DNA of 64,000 nucleotides from Oxytricha trifallax (GCA_000711775.1 ARYC01000411.1:62001-126000); one strand, 5' to 3'; positions 23,936-34,780 are shown, counted from the first letter of the stretch. A program made the numbers and translations. The notes: a model not told the origin generated them from the letters alone.

Positions 23936-24950
23936 TGTCAAAGGCCTGTAGCAATTCAAAAGGATCATTGACTGCTTTAAAGAGATTGAAAAATTACACA
24001 ATCTTAAACTTAGCACAGTCTTACTAAGCGATTCCAGAGCTTTTGAAGAAGAATTATAAATAGAAGGCATTTAGAAAGTGCAAGAGACGAAGTACTTGGG
24101 ACTGAAAATTTTCTTAAACTTACAAACATTGCTCCAAATTACTTGTAATGAGATTAGAAGAAAGACAGAATTCTATTGGAGATTAACTTACTCAAGTATC
24201 ATAATGGTTAGTGATAAAATAATGATTGCACAAATAAGAACCTTAATAATTTACAAGTATACACCTTTAATGGCAAAGGATTCATGAAAATCAAGAAAAT
24301 TGATGGAGCTGCAACTTAAGAGAATTGCATTCATAACGTCAGGGGATATTTCAAACAAAATATTAAGAAATGTAACTTAACTGAAAGAAATTAACACTTG
24401 TTAAATAATAAGGGACCTAGTTCAGAAGAACTTAAAGAAAAGAAATCTGAGCATCGATTAGTTTCTTAAACCAAAAAGAACAAACGATTAAATAATAGAA
24501 AAGAGAATAGAACTTCAAAAAAGAAGAAAAATATTTTTAACAAAAAACGTTATGGATACTATGAAGGTAGTAAGTCAAGGAAAAACAATTATCTATTATG
24601 GGATGAGGCATTACTGCAGCGTCAACAAGGTCCTTCTAGATTAAATTCACATGAAACTTTGCAACTTAATAAATCAAGCAGGGGTTCCGACAACATTTTA
24701 TATGACATTGAGGGAGAATATAATATTTGACATAGAAAGTCACTAATAGATATAAATCATAATTAATATGATATTAATAGGCAAAAAGATAAGAAAATTA
24801 GAGTATCGCCAGTACTACTTACTAATTAAGAAGCTATTTATATTGACATAAGTCATAAATAGAGGAAATGATCTTGATGAGAGTTTATTGGATTAAAAAT
24901 GATTATAGATTAAATATCTAATATGGGAAAATAAATGGAGTATAAAAGTT
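23936..24950 (+). pseudogene. LINE reverse transcriptase, C-terminal (thumb) region
   Basis: LINE coding resumes after the insertion. VQETKYLGLKI at about 24080 is the conserved YLG motif that follows the RT palm. A long basic region follows, including KIMIAQIRTLIIYKY and, in another frame, SVNKVLLDQIHMK. Several TGA codons and frameshifts occur. It ends at about 24.95 kb where ORF1-like sequence of another LINE copy begins. Confidence 0.7.
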
Positions 24951-24969
24951 TGAGAAATCAGAGAATTAT

Positions 24970-25660
24970 AATTAATTAATAAAATTAAGAAATTGACAAA
25001 TTAAAGTGGAGAGAGAAGATGAATCATTCAGAATTTAGTAGACAGTTAAGAAATGGCAAAAATTAACATTCGAAAAATAGACAGAAGGAGAGCCAAAGCA
25101 CTTACATCAAAATGAGATAGTTCTGGCAAACAGTTCAAGAGGTTCGATTTGCCCATAGAGATAAAACTAAGGACCAATAAGTGTTAGGCAAGAGAGAAGA
25201 GGAAAACAGAAAAGTTCCTATTAACAAACAGATAGGATTCAAAAGCAAGCTGAAGATTGGATAATCGAACCCTAGCAAGAAAATAAATGAGCCTATTATT
25301 CAAAAAGTGGAGTTTGATAAACACATAGACAACTCGAGATGCTTACAGGGTGATTTAATGGAGAATTAGAACAAGCGTTTACAGATTTAGAAGGGAAATT
25401 CAGCTAAATCATCTAAAAACCAGAAGTATAATAGGATCTTATAAGAATAATACTAAGCCAGTTCAAGATGGAAAAGAAGATAAAAATGCAGGAATGAGAC
25501 CAACCAACAACGACGTGGAAGGGTAGGCACCATCTGGTAGGCAAGAATATAACAAGGAAGAAATTGTGCATCACTAATAGACCCAAGAAGAAGAGGACAA
25601 AATATGAAAGTGGGGAACCGCCTGAGAACAAAGGTCTTAGTTGTCTTATTATCTACATTT
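24970..25660 (+). pseudogene. LINE ORF1-like remnant
   Basis: Purine-rich, basic coding sequence on plus in two or three frames (for example FKSKLKIGQSNPSKKINEP and KPVQDGKEDKNAGMRPTNND). Its 3' flank shares the string tacctaaagt followed by a tac repeat with the ORF1-like gene ending at 29166, so both belong to one family. No zinc knuckle is seen. It is degenerate. Confidence 0.5.
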
Positions 25661-25710
25661 ATACTTGTTGGTATTTAAAAAATGTGATTTAATCTTGCAT
25701 TTATTTAATT

Positions 25711-25742
25711 TACCTAAAGTATTTAACTACTACTACTACTAT
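25711..25742. repeat. LINE-associated tac repeat with shared flank
   Basis: The sequence tacctaaagt is followed by a short spacer and (tac)5. The same arrangement occurs at 29234-29262. It lies just after ORF1-like coding sequence in both places and just before another ATG-led frame. It could be a spacer or slippage-prone link between the two ORFs of one LINE family. Confidence 0.65.
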
Positions 25743-25774
25743 TTTTATTTAGAAGCAAAGGAGAAGGTCTTGCA

Positions 25775-25990
25775 ATGCTAAAGTTGAAATCTAAGCCCTG
25801 TTCATATAAATAATAACAATAGCACCATTAAATGTTTGCATCGTTAAATGATAATGCAAGCAACATTGAAACTATAAGAGCAGTAAGTGGGCAAATTGGG
25901 GAAGTCGCCATGACACAGGAATCTTTTCATGACAGGGCGCCAGAAAAACATTCCATGAAATAAACATTTCTCAAAATTTCTTATTATAAA
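25775..25990 (+). pseudogene. Start of the ORF after the tac repeat, truncated
   Basis: An open frame (ATG near 25777) contains FASLNDNASNIETIRAVSGQ and IGEVAMTQESFHDRAPEKHS, with normal protein composition. It runs into the inverted-repeat element that starts at 25985, so the gene is cut off there. Position after ORF1 and the repeat suggests the head of LINE ORF2, but no catalytic motif is reached. Confidence 0.4.
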
Positions 25991-26262
25991 ACCCCGATTG
26001 TCTATTAAGAATGCAGATTAGGGATTAAGAATAATAGAATTAAAATTAAATTATATTTGGAGTAAACTAATAAAGTTTTGGCTAATTGTTAAAATCATTG
26101 GCTCGAATTATTGTCTCAATAAAATAAACTAATCAGGGTGTGTAAATTTGTTTATAGCCATATTATGTTTAATTTCAGCCTATTATAATTTAATTTTAAT
26201 TTTATTATTCTTAATCCCCAATCTTCATTCTTGATTGACTAATGGGTATTTATGCGTTTATT
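25985..26262. mobile_element. MITE-like element with AAAACCCC-type end
   Basis: The left arm (about 25985-26060) and right arm (about 26180-26262) are inverted copies over roughly 70 nt. The shared core is gattaagaataat, then aaattaaaattaaattata. The left end begins ataaaaccccgattg; the right end, read inward, begins ataaatacccattag. Between the arms lies about 120 nt with no coding frame. The AAAACCCC start resembles hypotrich telomere-type repeats and the ends of the element at 30956. Confidence 0.7.
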
Positions 26263-26394
26263 AGCACTTTTTATAATGTAAATAATTTTACATTTAATAG
26301 AAATGCCTTGATAGAACTCTTTTTAACACTTCCACTTTTATATTATGTATTGCCTTTTAATCATTAAAATGTGAACATTTCACTCAACTTTAAG

Positions 26395-27250
26395 TTAATT
26401 TCTATCTCTTTATATCTATAATAGTGTTTGAGTTTAAAAAAACCTCTTCTATACAATAAATATCAGGAAAGTATGGTGCATTGCACAAACACTGCAGTAG
26501 TTTGATTTTATATTTTCTTGAATTGCTTTGTAATTGTGGCTTCTTAAATTATTCCACAAAATTACTATAATTGTTGATTGATTCTATAAATACAGATACT
26601 CAATCATAGTTTAATGACTGTGTTGATAGATTTTGGATTTATGAAGTATTCAAACCCTGACTCCATACTTTTTCCAATATAGCTGCTAAAGTCTGTATTT
26701 TAAAAATATTTTCTGGAGCTTTTATTTTTAGTGGGGCTTTACCCATTAGTGCTGCACAAACTGATATAGCTTATAAATTATATATTATTAATATAAGTTA
26801 TTTTTTTGCTTGAATCATTATTTCCAAAAGTGAAGCAAATCTTTCGTACATCTACACATAATTGGATTAAAATTTATTTATACTATGAGTTGAGGTACTT
26901 TTCATTACTTTTTATTAAATCTTATACATTTTGTAGATATATTGAAGTTATTTAGGGGGTTGCCTTATATTACGTAAACTTCCTATGAAATAGTATGGAC
27001 TGAGTATGTAGAGGAAATCCTTTTTGTTTCTCTAATGCTTACTCACTCATTAAGTAGTTTATGTGTTGGATTTAAAGCTTTCTATTAACAAAGTCTTTCC
27101 TTGAATTACATAGTTTTATGGTCTTTCTATCGTTGAGCAAATTTTTCTGACAATCTGACAAATTAATAGTACTAATAGGCGTTGATTCTGCAGTCAGATT
27201 AGTAGTCCCATAGCGCAGTAACAAAACATAGCTACATAAGTTATCCTTAT
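26395..27250 (-). pseudogene. DD34E transposase remnant, copy G
   Basis: Minus-strand coding in the ciliate code. The third catalytic block is clear at about 26490-26440: NAPYFPDIYCIEEVF, matching FNAPYSSEFNCIEE of copy C. Upstream, in another frame, ILWNNLRSHNYKAIQENI aligns with the DNLR block but has Asn for the second Asp. The segment PENIFKIQTLAAILEK aligns with the region after the first Asp. No 22 kDa-like or kinase gene is next to it. It is a dead solitary remnant. Confidence 0.6.
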
Positions 27251-27352
27251 ATTAGAGTTTAGATGTATGTTTCATTTTAGAGTATTTATTATTTTTAGTT
27301 AATAAATTTGTTTATCTCGCATACTATAAATAATGATTATATCTACTATTAA

Positions 27353-27901
27353 GTTAAAATTTAAATATTTACCAATAATTAGAAAATAATCAAGTTTTTC
27401 TTTACAGTGTTAAATTATATATAAACTAATTAAATAATTAAAACTGAACTCAAACCCAAACGAGAGAGTAATTTGGGTTACAGTGCGTTAGAGTATGAAT
27501 TAAATTATTTATTAAAATAATATTCAAATATAATATTTATTTTTTTTAATAATCATCTTTTCATTTATATTTAATTTACTATTGTTATTGTTTTATTACA
27601 TATCATGCTTGTAAAATGTTTGATTTTAAATTCAATTTATTTTATTAGTTAAAAAACCGTAAATTATTATTAACTTATTTATTAATTTATATATATATAT
27701 AGTCTCTAATAAACAAAATATTATATTTAAATATTATTTTAATAAATAATTTAATTCATACTCTAACGCACTCTAACTCAAATTACTCTCTCGTTTGGGT
27801 TGTAGTGCAGTTTTAATTATTTAATTAGTTTATATCTAATTTAACACGATAGAGGAAAACTTGATTATTTTCTAATTCTTGGTAATTATTTAAATTTTAA
27901 C
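27353..27901. repeat. Foldback element, about 200-nt arms
   Basis: The left arm (27353-27552) and right arm (27705-27901) are near-identical inverted copies with roughly one difference in ten. Shared landmarks are cccaaacgagagagtaattt and gttagagtatgaattaaat. A spacer of about 150 nt contains an at microsatellite and no gene. Both outer ends share taaaatttaaat followed by accaa(t/g)aattagaaaa. This is a foldback or MITE-type repeat. Confidence 0.85.
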
Positions 27902-28089
27902 TGATTACTCAAATACTATAACTTTATACTATTATTTTTTACTTAAAAACAGTCGAATATTTAATATCTGTGAATATTTGATTGAATGCTGCAATAACTA
28001 AAGTATAAATATGACTCTATTAAATGATTACAAATTCTAGCTTATTTTTGTTAAATAAACCTAGAAGAATTAATTAAGGAACACCAAAG

Positions 28090-29166
28090 GGAGATTAACC
28101 AGGAAACACTTTGATTTAATCCCAGAAGACCACATATCAGAAGAAACAATGAGACAATCATCAGAAAAATTGAGGAAGTTTAATTCACTGATCAAAAAGT
28201 AAAATACTTTACCTTACCACCAGTGGTCCTGAATGAAAACGGGATGTTTATGTTGGAGAAGAACATTGGGTAATTAAACTGGAAAATAGAGAACGGTAAG
28301 TACTGGAGATGCAGCAGGACTTATAATACCGACAAGTTGGCAATGTTAAACATTGCAAAAACTGGGAGGTACTGGAGATCGAGAGGAAATCAGGAATTAT
28401 GGAAATCTACGATGCTAGAAGAAATGTGGGAAATTATGCAGTATTGCAGAAGCACATAGCCTAATTGAGTGAACTTGCATCTGGGATTGCTGGAAATTAT
28501 TTCAAAGCCAACAAACTTGCTAACATGATAGAAACATATCAAGCAAGGGACCCACAAGACTGCGGAGATCTAGCATTACTGATTATAAATCACCTGGCCC
28601 TAGAACTAGAAGGATAACCAGTATTTCAGATATTTGCCAAAGATTGGTTTAACATGTAAAGATACTACGTCATGTTTAATCTGGAGATCGGATTCACTAA
28701 AATGGAGATCTGCAGATCTGGAAGAGGCATAAGTGAAAATGAGGCGATTTAAGAAATGGAGAGGGATGGCGAGCTAATCTGGCGAGTAGCTGACGATGAA
28801 ATGGGAACATGCTCTTTCTGCTAGGACCCAAAGGTTGATAGATGGGACGAATTAATCTAAAGTTAAATCTCAAGAGGACAATTAGAACAAGAATTCATTG
28901 AATGTGAAGGAAATTTAAGCGAGATTATCGAGGAAGGATCGGCAGTAAAAGAATATCTATTCCCAAAACAAGCCATGCCAAACACATAGAGAAGAGATGA
29001 TAAGGGGACCAAGTTAAGAAGCACATAGCTAATCTAGAATAACGAAGCTAATGATGTACCGAGCGGAATCGACAGCAATGAGGAGAGAGAAAGAATTCAA
29101 AAATTGATAAAAAATACAGTTAAAAATGAAGTAAAGGCAGTTAACTGCAATGAGAAAAATTAATGA
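28090..29166 (+). pseudogene. LINE ORF1-like gene, nearly complete, one frameshift
   Basis: Plus-strand coding with TAA/TAG as Gln and all Trp codons TGG. The first frame (to about 28450) contains FTLPPVVLNENGMFMLEKNI and a repeated (K/R)YWR motif: GKYWRCSRTYN and GRYWRSRGN, reminiscent of FLYWCH/WRKY-like nucleic-acid-binding modules. A second frame continues with SELASGIAGNYFKANKLANM and runs about 240 codons without TGA to 29164-29166. The acidic C terminus contains GTCSFCQDP. The tacctaaagt plus tac repeat follows. I infer an RNA-binding ORF1 of the LINE family, not proven. Confidence 0.55.
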
Positions 29167-29291
29167 ATCTGGTTCATTAAAGTTATTGTACTTTTTATTA
29201 ATTTCTTGAAGTATTTATATATTGAATTTTAATTACCTAAAGTGTTTTACTACTACTACTACAAAAATAAATTAAGGCAAGTAATAAGTAC

Positions 29292-30032
29292 TAATTAATA
29301 AGATTTTGCAATAATAACAATGCCTCCAAAAGAAATAGACATAATTTATGCAAATTTTATTGGTTGCAATGATGATTAAAAATATGCATTAGAATGATTT
29401 TTAAAAATAGTATACTAATAAAAATTTATAATTGATCTTTAAACAGAATATAATAATGATTATAATTAAAATGCATCACTATATATTTGAATTGATAACG
29501 ATATTAAATTCTTATAATAATTGATAAAATTAAATAATATTTAATAAGTTCAAGAGTGATCTAATATAAATAAATATTTAATCGTCAAGTTCATTGTCTA
29601 CTTCTGATGCCAGAAAACATGACACTCAAAATAGTTTAAATAGGTAAGTGTTTAATGATTAAAAACCATGAAATGAATATATAGCTACTCTTATCTACGA
29701 TTCCTATATTAAATTAGAAAATTAATATATTATACGTAAAAGTTTAGAATTTTATAAAACCTTAACTAATATAGAAGCCCCTTGCAATAAAACAAAATTT
29801 ATAAACAATAGTTACTTTAAGCATGGTTAATTAGTTAAGAACTATGAAATTTGAGAAAATCAGGCACTATAAGTCGAAGATTTATCAGAAATCTTATTGA
29901 GTGTAGATATCCAATCCAAATATACCAAAAACATTTAACCTCAATAGGAATTAAATCATATAATTTTTATTTTCATATTTTATTAAATGTAAATATAAAT
30001 AAAAATATGGAATTAGCAATTAACAGTGATTG
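29292..30032 (+). pseudogene. Unrecognised Gln/Asn-rich ORF after the tac repeat
   Basis: ATG near 29292 reads MPPKEIDIIYANFIGCNDDQ. The frame stays mostly open to about 29600. A second frame (about 29610-29990) continues with IATLIYDSYIKLENQYIIRK and FYKTLTNIEAPCNKTKFINN. Isolated TGA codons interrupt both. By position it could be the ORF2 head of the LINE family, but no endonuclease motif is visible. Composition is AT-driven, so confidence is low. Confidence 0.35.
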
Positions 30033-30049
30033 ACTAGCAGTTTAAAGCC

Positions 30050-30950
30050 TAAGAAACACAGAAGGCAGCGTGCTATACCACCTTTAAGTCCTAATCTCTC
30101 AGCAGAATCCCCTATGCATTTCTCTAAGTAATTCTCTCAGTATAGCTCATTTTACTCTTCCTTATTTTTTCATAAATATTATAGTTTAATGACATAAAAA
30201 TATAACTCAATCATTGAAAATAAATGTTCAATATTTGCTTCTTGTCACTACTTATTTATATTAAGGGAATACATAGCAAACTTGTTTATTGCTAATTAGT
30301 AATGAGAGCTAGTCAAATGCAAGCTACTCAGTTTAAACTATAAGTGCCTCCTAGGTATAACGTCATCCAGCTCTTTCAAGTAAAAGTAGTATAAATATAA
30401 ATAAAAATGAGTAATAAAAGATTTATAAACAGATAATAACATGGAAATTAATTTTATATTAATTTTATTGTAAATAGCAATTATTAATATATGATAGACA
30501 TTCTATTCAAAGGAGCGCAAGCATTTTTATTTAGGTTGTTAATCCTACCACCTAAGCTGGATTTCGCCATTGATGCAACTCCTTGAAAAGATATTCATTG
30601 AAGTTGAATTTAAACCTGAATTAACATTAAGCACTTTCTTATCTTTATGATGAGATAAGCGTTAATATAAAATATATTGTTACATTCTATAAATATTCAC
30701 AGCATTTTAATTAAAAATAATTAAAATAATTTTGATTTTATTGTTATTTCATTTTAGTTAAAATCATTGCTTAAATAAATAATATCATGCTGTATCCCAT
30801 TGTTAAACAATTTAGTCTTTATTTGTTAGATAAAGATCGAATATAATTGATAAATTTATTTTGTAAATTTAAGACGCGTATTTAAATTTGTATTTTTACA
30901 AAATATTTTAACGAATAACAACTGCTTGTTGGAAAAAGATGTTTGCTGAA
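30050..30950. other. AT-rich stretch, no gene seen
   Basis: No convincing coding frame. The right edge meets the terminal repeat of the element at 30956. Confidence 0.35.
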
Positions 30951-31203
30951 ATTTAATAAAACCCCAAGAGTATTTTTTTGAATTAAGTTGAATTTGAATT
31001 TTTGATAAATATAGTATTTTTATTATTATAAATAGTTGGTTGCTTTATGTAAAATTAAAGTACTAATAATATATATATATATATAGATATAGGGGGTCTT
31101 CACAAATCAAAAAGCTACCAACTTTTGAGGCCTGATCTGATTAAATTTTATTTTAGTATATTAACCCTTAATTATTAATATATACAGCCCAGTCCAAAAA
31201 AAG

Positions 31204-31690
31204 ATGCTGAGCCCAGATAATACAGTATCGCACAAGATCATTCCCTTCCTATCGTCGCCATCGGTGGAGTTAGACCCCCAGCTCCTCCCACCAATCCTCT
31301 GCGCCGCCCTCGAGCCCTCCCACATCCCAGACGCCGCCATCTTTGGGACGAGACTCAGATGCTTAATGGACAACCTTTCTGTTGGTCGGAGATCCTACAA
31401 GGAGATGCAAGACATGGTAGATGCCATCTTTGGCAGTAACGTGACCAGCCACTACCAGGAGATGGTCAACAGCAGCATCGAGCTACGACTATCCGTGCGC
31501 AAGCTCACCTTCCCCAGAGAAGCGACTTATCGATCAGAGAGACTACATGACGATACGAGAGAGGATACCTTGAGAATAAGGGGAGCAGTACCTATTAGTG
31601 AAGACGCGACCGAGGTCGGAGGTGGGGGCCTCCCAGAATAATTATTGAGATACAACCCCAACGGTTCTACTGCGAAACCCCAATGACGAG
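31204..31690 (+). CDS. GC-rich gene, first coding segment
   Basis: ATG at 31204 reads MLSPDNTVSHKIIPFLSS. The frame is free of any of the three stop codons for 145 codons, then continues past TAA (Gln) to TGA near 31686. GC content is about half, far above the surroundings, and the codon use is unlike the transposon genes. The product is rich in Leu, Ser and Arg, with an amphipathic region (SYKEMQDMVDAIFG). No family is recognised. It could be a macronucleus-destined exon, captured cargo or horizontally acquired DNA. Confidence 0.55.
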
Positions 31691-32172
31691 ACATTGCGAC
31701 TCTCAACAGACCAAATGGAGCGGACGCCCTCAGAGGGAAAAGGCCAAGAATGTGCAGATTCTTAGTCTTGTACTTCATCAGGGGGCTGCCTGTCTCCAGA
31801 CCTGCATAGATAACTGAACGAATTACTAGAGAAAATAAAACAACCTAAGAATTAACGGACAAATCCCTAACGGTCACTCAACTAATAACCTAGGGACCAA
31901 CAGATCTTTAAAAAGCCCAGCAAAAAGCCAGCTGATAAAGACCTCCAGGAGATGTTCATAAGAGCCCCCCTCGCCCAGCGACGCCTACACCCTCACGGAT
32001 TTCCTCTGGTGCTATTACGATTTCATTTAGAGATTTCCTCTAATCTAGAGAAGTTTAACTTAGTAGCCTTAGGAAGCAATCTTATACAGATCTAGCAGAT
32101 CTTCCTGAGCCACTCCCCTAGAAAGACCTTCCAGGCACCCCCGCTGACTATTATTTATTGCCCCTAATTGTG
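31650..32172 (+). CDS. GC-rich gene, second coding segment in the ciliate code
   Basis: A frame different from the first segment runs about 170 codons to TGA at 32170-32172 if TAA/TAG are Gln. It includes LLRNPNDETLRLSTDQMERT and ADKDLQEMFIRAPLAQRR. It overlaps the end of the first segment, so a frameshift, splice or scrambled junction is needed to join them. A third frame at about 31970-32035 also looks protein-like (SDAYTLTDFLWCYYDFIQ). Which frame is used cannot be decided here. Confidence 0.4.
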
Positions 32173-32249
32173 ACATGGGGTCGATCACCGGCGCCTTCAC
32201 CTGCTCCTTGGTCGATGCTCTGAAGCACCTGAGCCTCAAGGAGGCCTGA
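32140..32249 (+). CDS. GC-rich gene, short exon-like segment
   Basis: A frame ending at TGA 32247-32249 contains APNCDMGSITGAFTCSLVDA and then LKHLSLKEA. The pattern APxxDxxxxTGAFTxxLVDAL weakly recalls the C-terminal part of caspase/metacaspase-like peptidase domains (small residue, GAFT, then a helix). This is a resemblance only; no His/Cys catalytic dyad is seen nearby. Confidence 0.3.
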
Positions 32250-32334
32250 ATGGGGTTAGTATTTTTACCAATTACCATTGGGGGATCATCAATTAATCAA
32301 TTAGATATATTTATATATTTTTTAATTTTAGAGA

Positions 32335-32495
32335 AAATGAAAATTGAGCGCAACTCCGCCAGGGCGTGTGCTGTGTGCCCCGAGTGCCCAAGTTCCCCCT
32401 AGTTTTCAAAGGGCTACAAAATGACCTTTAGATGGCCCCTCTAGCACAACATTTCCTAAAAAACTCGAAGGCAAAAAAGTCTAGGAGATTTTGTA
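32335..32495 (+). CDS. GC-rich gene, Cys-containing exon-like segment
   Basis: GC-rich block between two AT-rich gaps that look like introns or eliminated segments. All frames are fairly open. One reads LRQGVCCVPRVPKFPLVFKG, another MKIERNSARACAVCPECPSS with a CxxCPxC cluster. A GTAAGTTT donor-like site follows at about 32493. Frame choice is uncertain. Confidence 0.3.
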
Positions 32496-32615
32496 AGTTT
32501 AAAATTATTTAATCGTTTAATAGTTTAATTTAAGGGTTTAATTATAGTTTTAACGGCTGCCCTATTTTAATTAATTAAGATTTAAACATTAAAACTTAAA
32601 TTCAATTAGAGGAAA

Positions 32616-32841
32616 ATGGAGTGCTCCCACTGCACCAGACCCTAGCAGGAAGACCCACGCCAGAATCGCCAAGATCTTCTCTTACTATGATAGGGTTAGG
32701 ACCAATCAGTACATCCCTCCCTTCGACAGCATTATGGATGTGTTAGATCCCCCCACTAGAGGTCAACGATGGAGTTGTCATGGCATGGCTCTAGTTCGCG
32801 AGCTTCACTCCCACATTCATGATATAGGTACATTTTACTGA
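32616..32841 (+). CDS. GC-rich gene, last exon-like segment
   Basis: A frame with clear protein character contains THARIAKIFSYYDRVRTNQY and PPFDSIMDVLDPPTRGQRWS, ending LVRELHSHIHDIG before TGA at 32839-32841. A GTACATTT site at 32828 could instead be a splice donor. It is bounded by AT-only DNA on both sides. It is probably part of the same gene as the three preceding blocks. No family is recognised. Confidence 0.45.
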
Positions 32842-33119
32842 TAAGTGATTGATAAAACATTTTCATAATTTAAGCATTTAGATATATTTTTCACTAATCT
32901 CAAACACCCCTCTAATTAAGCTAATGGGGTTTCACTTTTTTTTCCATGTTTTAGTACATTAAACAAATTATATTTTCGTAATTTCGAATTATTATTGATG
33001 CAAATCACTTGTAGATGACTTAAATCAAAACTTATTATTTCTTTATTTTAATTACAAATTACAACTAATTCACCCAAATTGCTTAAAATAATACTCTTGG
33101 GGTTTTATCTAAAAGTATA

Positions 33120-33760
33120 AATTTGAACCAATTATGAGGCTGTTAAAATTAAATTCAAAAGTAAAAAAATATGCTCAACTATTCTACTTTTGTTTTATAT
33201 TTTTTTTAAATTTAATAATAAAGTATCCTTAAAAAATTACTTTTAAAAGCTTATTCTAAAACTTTATTCTTTAAATAATATTATTGCCAATTTTTTTATA
33301 TTTTATTTAACCTAAACATAATTAAGTATTATTACTAATTGCGATTAATGTTATGATTATTTACACAAGCTCAATCTGGTATCAATTGACAACTGGAACT
33401 GTTAGTGGGTCCAGAACTAGTAAACTGGTTATTTTAGGATAAAAAATAATGGCAGGTATCAAACAGTTAACAGAATTTTAAAAGAGAAGATTTGTATAAT
33501 GCCAAAATTAACTATTGATACTTAAACCATTGTATATAATAAAATTGCAAATTTTCAAGAATGCTTTGGTAATATAAAATTGTTTAATATAATAGTTATA
33601 GGTTCTTGCAATTTAGACAAATATTTCATCTCCTTTAATCATTGAAATTTCGTCATTTTAATTTTCAAAAAATCTTTGCTATTTAAAAAATGGAAATACA
33701 CTAAATAAATCATATTTTTTAACTTAAAACTTGTGGTTAAGTTTAAAAAATACAAATCAA
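33120..33760. other. AT-rich stretch, no gene seen
   Basis: Low-complexity sequence between the AAAACCCC element and the next coding block. Confidence 0.35.
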
Positions 33761-33764
33761 GAGT

Positions 33765-34780
33765 TAGCTGTTAAAGCTTCTGCTTTTACTGTTCTGCTAA
33801 CCAAGAAGCACTCTGAATTATATCAACATTGGGAATTTGTGTCTATTGGGAGAAGAATCTATTTTGAAGCTATGAGTTATATGAGAAGATGAAGAATTTC
33901 ATTTGCATTATTGTCCACGATTCTTTGTTTAGAAATAGGTTGCCTCGTGATTCAAAAACATATTTGATTAAAAGAAGTATTTCATAAATAGAAAGTATAT
34001 TCGTGCTAACAGGAAACTTCTCAGATATTTCTAATCCTGCTCAGACAAATTCATTTCAATATTAATGGAAAACAGGACAAGAAAAACAAACAATTAGCAC
34101 AACTTAAAATTTAGATATTCAAGAAATTCTATTTCTAAAAGGAAATGTGTAAATGTGGTTGATAAATGTAATTTGGTAAATGTAGGACATAAAGATGCAT
34201 CATTATCTCTGCTTTATGGTCACTCTATAATTAAAGAACCTCCATCTTTCTTGATTTTTAAATGTCTTATAGATAGGAGCTCAAGTTCTGTCCCAATTAC
34301 AAAATTAAATAATAATTTTTTTTCTTTAAAACTTTCATAATACCAGAAATTGAAAGCATATTATCTTCTACTTTAAGCGTTATTTCCAAAGAATCTAACT
34401 AATTCTATCACATCTAGGAGTAAGTTTGGCTATGTGTTAAATTGCTTTAGGTAGTTTTATTGTCAAATTTGGAAGTCCTTCAGCTTATAGTTGAGTGCTA
34501 AGCATAGAGATGGAAAAAAAAGCTAAAAAAATGATGCATACTATTAATGACTTTCATCCTTAAAATTGTGGAAATGCTTAGCATCCTTTTCGCATATTTA
34601 CAGATGACTTAATAAGACTATCAAAAACTTTAACTTACACTTTTTCATTATTCATAAGTGTGTGTGATCTATAAATTGCTCAATAAGAGTGGTAACAGCA
34701 AGATGAATAGGCTAAAGATTCAAATAAAGATAATGTAAAATAGTGATCTTATTGTATTAAGGATTAAAAGCATAGAGACT
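33765..34780 (+). pseudogene. Unrecognised multi-frame coding block
   Basis: Successive forward frames show protein-like sequence: LTKKHSELYQHWEFVSIGRR (about 33800), FICIIVHDSLFRNRLPRDSK (about 33900-34000), DKCNLVNVGHKDASLSLLYG (from 34155) and IALGSFIVKFGSPSAYSQVL then NCGNAQHPFRIFTDDLIRLS (about 34440-34640). Each switch implies an indel or unspliced intron. No motif assigns it. It could be a host gene piece or an accessory gene of an unidentified element. Confidence 0.4.

Larger units (their letters stand above)
19240..24950 (+). mobile_element. LINE (non-LTR retrotransposon), interrupted twice
   Basis: Endonuclease (APE-type) and reverse-transcriptase regions occur in the usual LINE order on the plus strand, using TAA/TAG as Gln. 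Two stretches without LINE homology (about 19790-20740 and 22500-23935) split the coding region. The first contains a minus-strand MSDQ fragment. A region at 19260-19580 may be the end of ORF1 (MEPNKQLTMGEEDYEYAYT). No long terminal repeats and no poly(A) tail were seen. Frameshifts and TGA codons show the copy is dead. Confidence 0.8.
30956..33108. mobile_element. Element with AAAACCCC terminal inverted repeats carrying a GC-rich gene
   Basis: The left end reads ataaaaccccaagagtattt from 30956. The right end at 33088-33108 is its inverted copy (atactcttggggttttat). That is about 20 nt of near-perfect inverted repeat, 2.15 kb apart. AT-rich margins surround a GC-rich core (about 31190-32840). 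TBE transposons have C4A4-containing ends, so the telomere-like AAAACCCC is suggestive. No transposase gene is inside; if it is mobile it would need one in trans. A chance pairing of the ends is unlikely but untested. Confidence 0.5.

Noticed and set aside
31161-31373. Minus-strand 70-codon frame overlapping the GC-rich gene
   Set aside because: It is antisense to the longer plus-strand frame at 31204. In GC-rich DNA such shadows are expected, and the plus frame has better composition.
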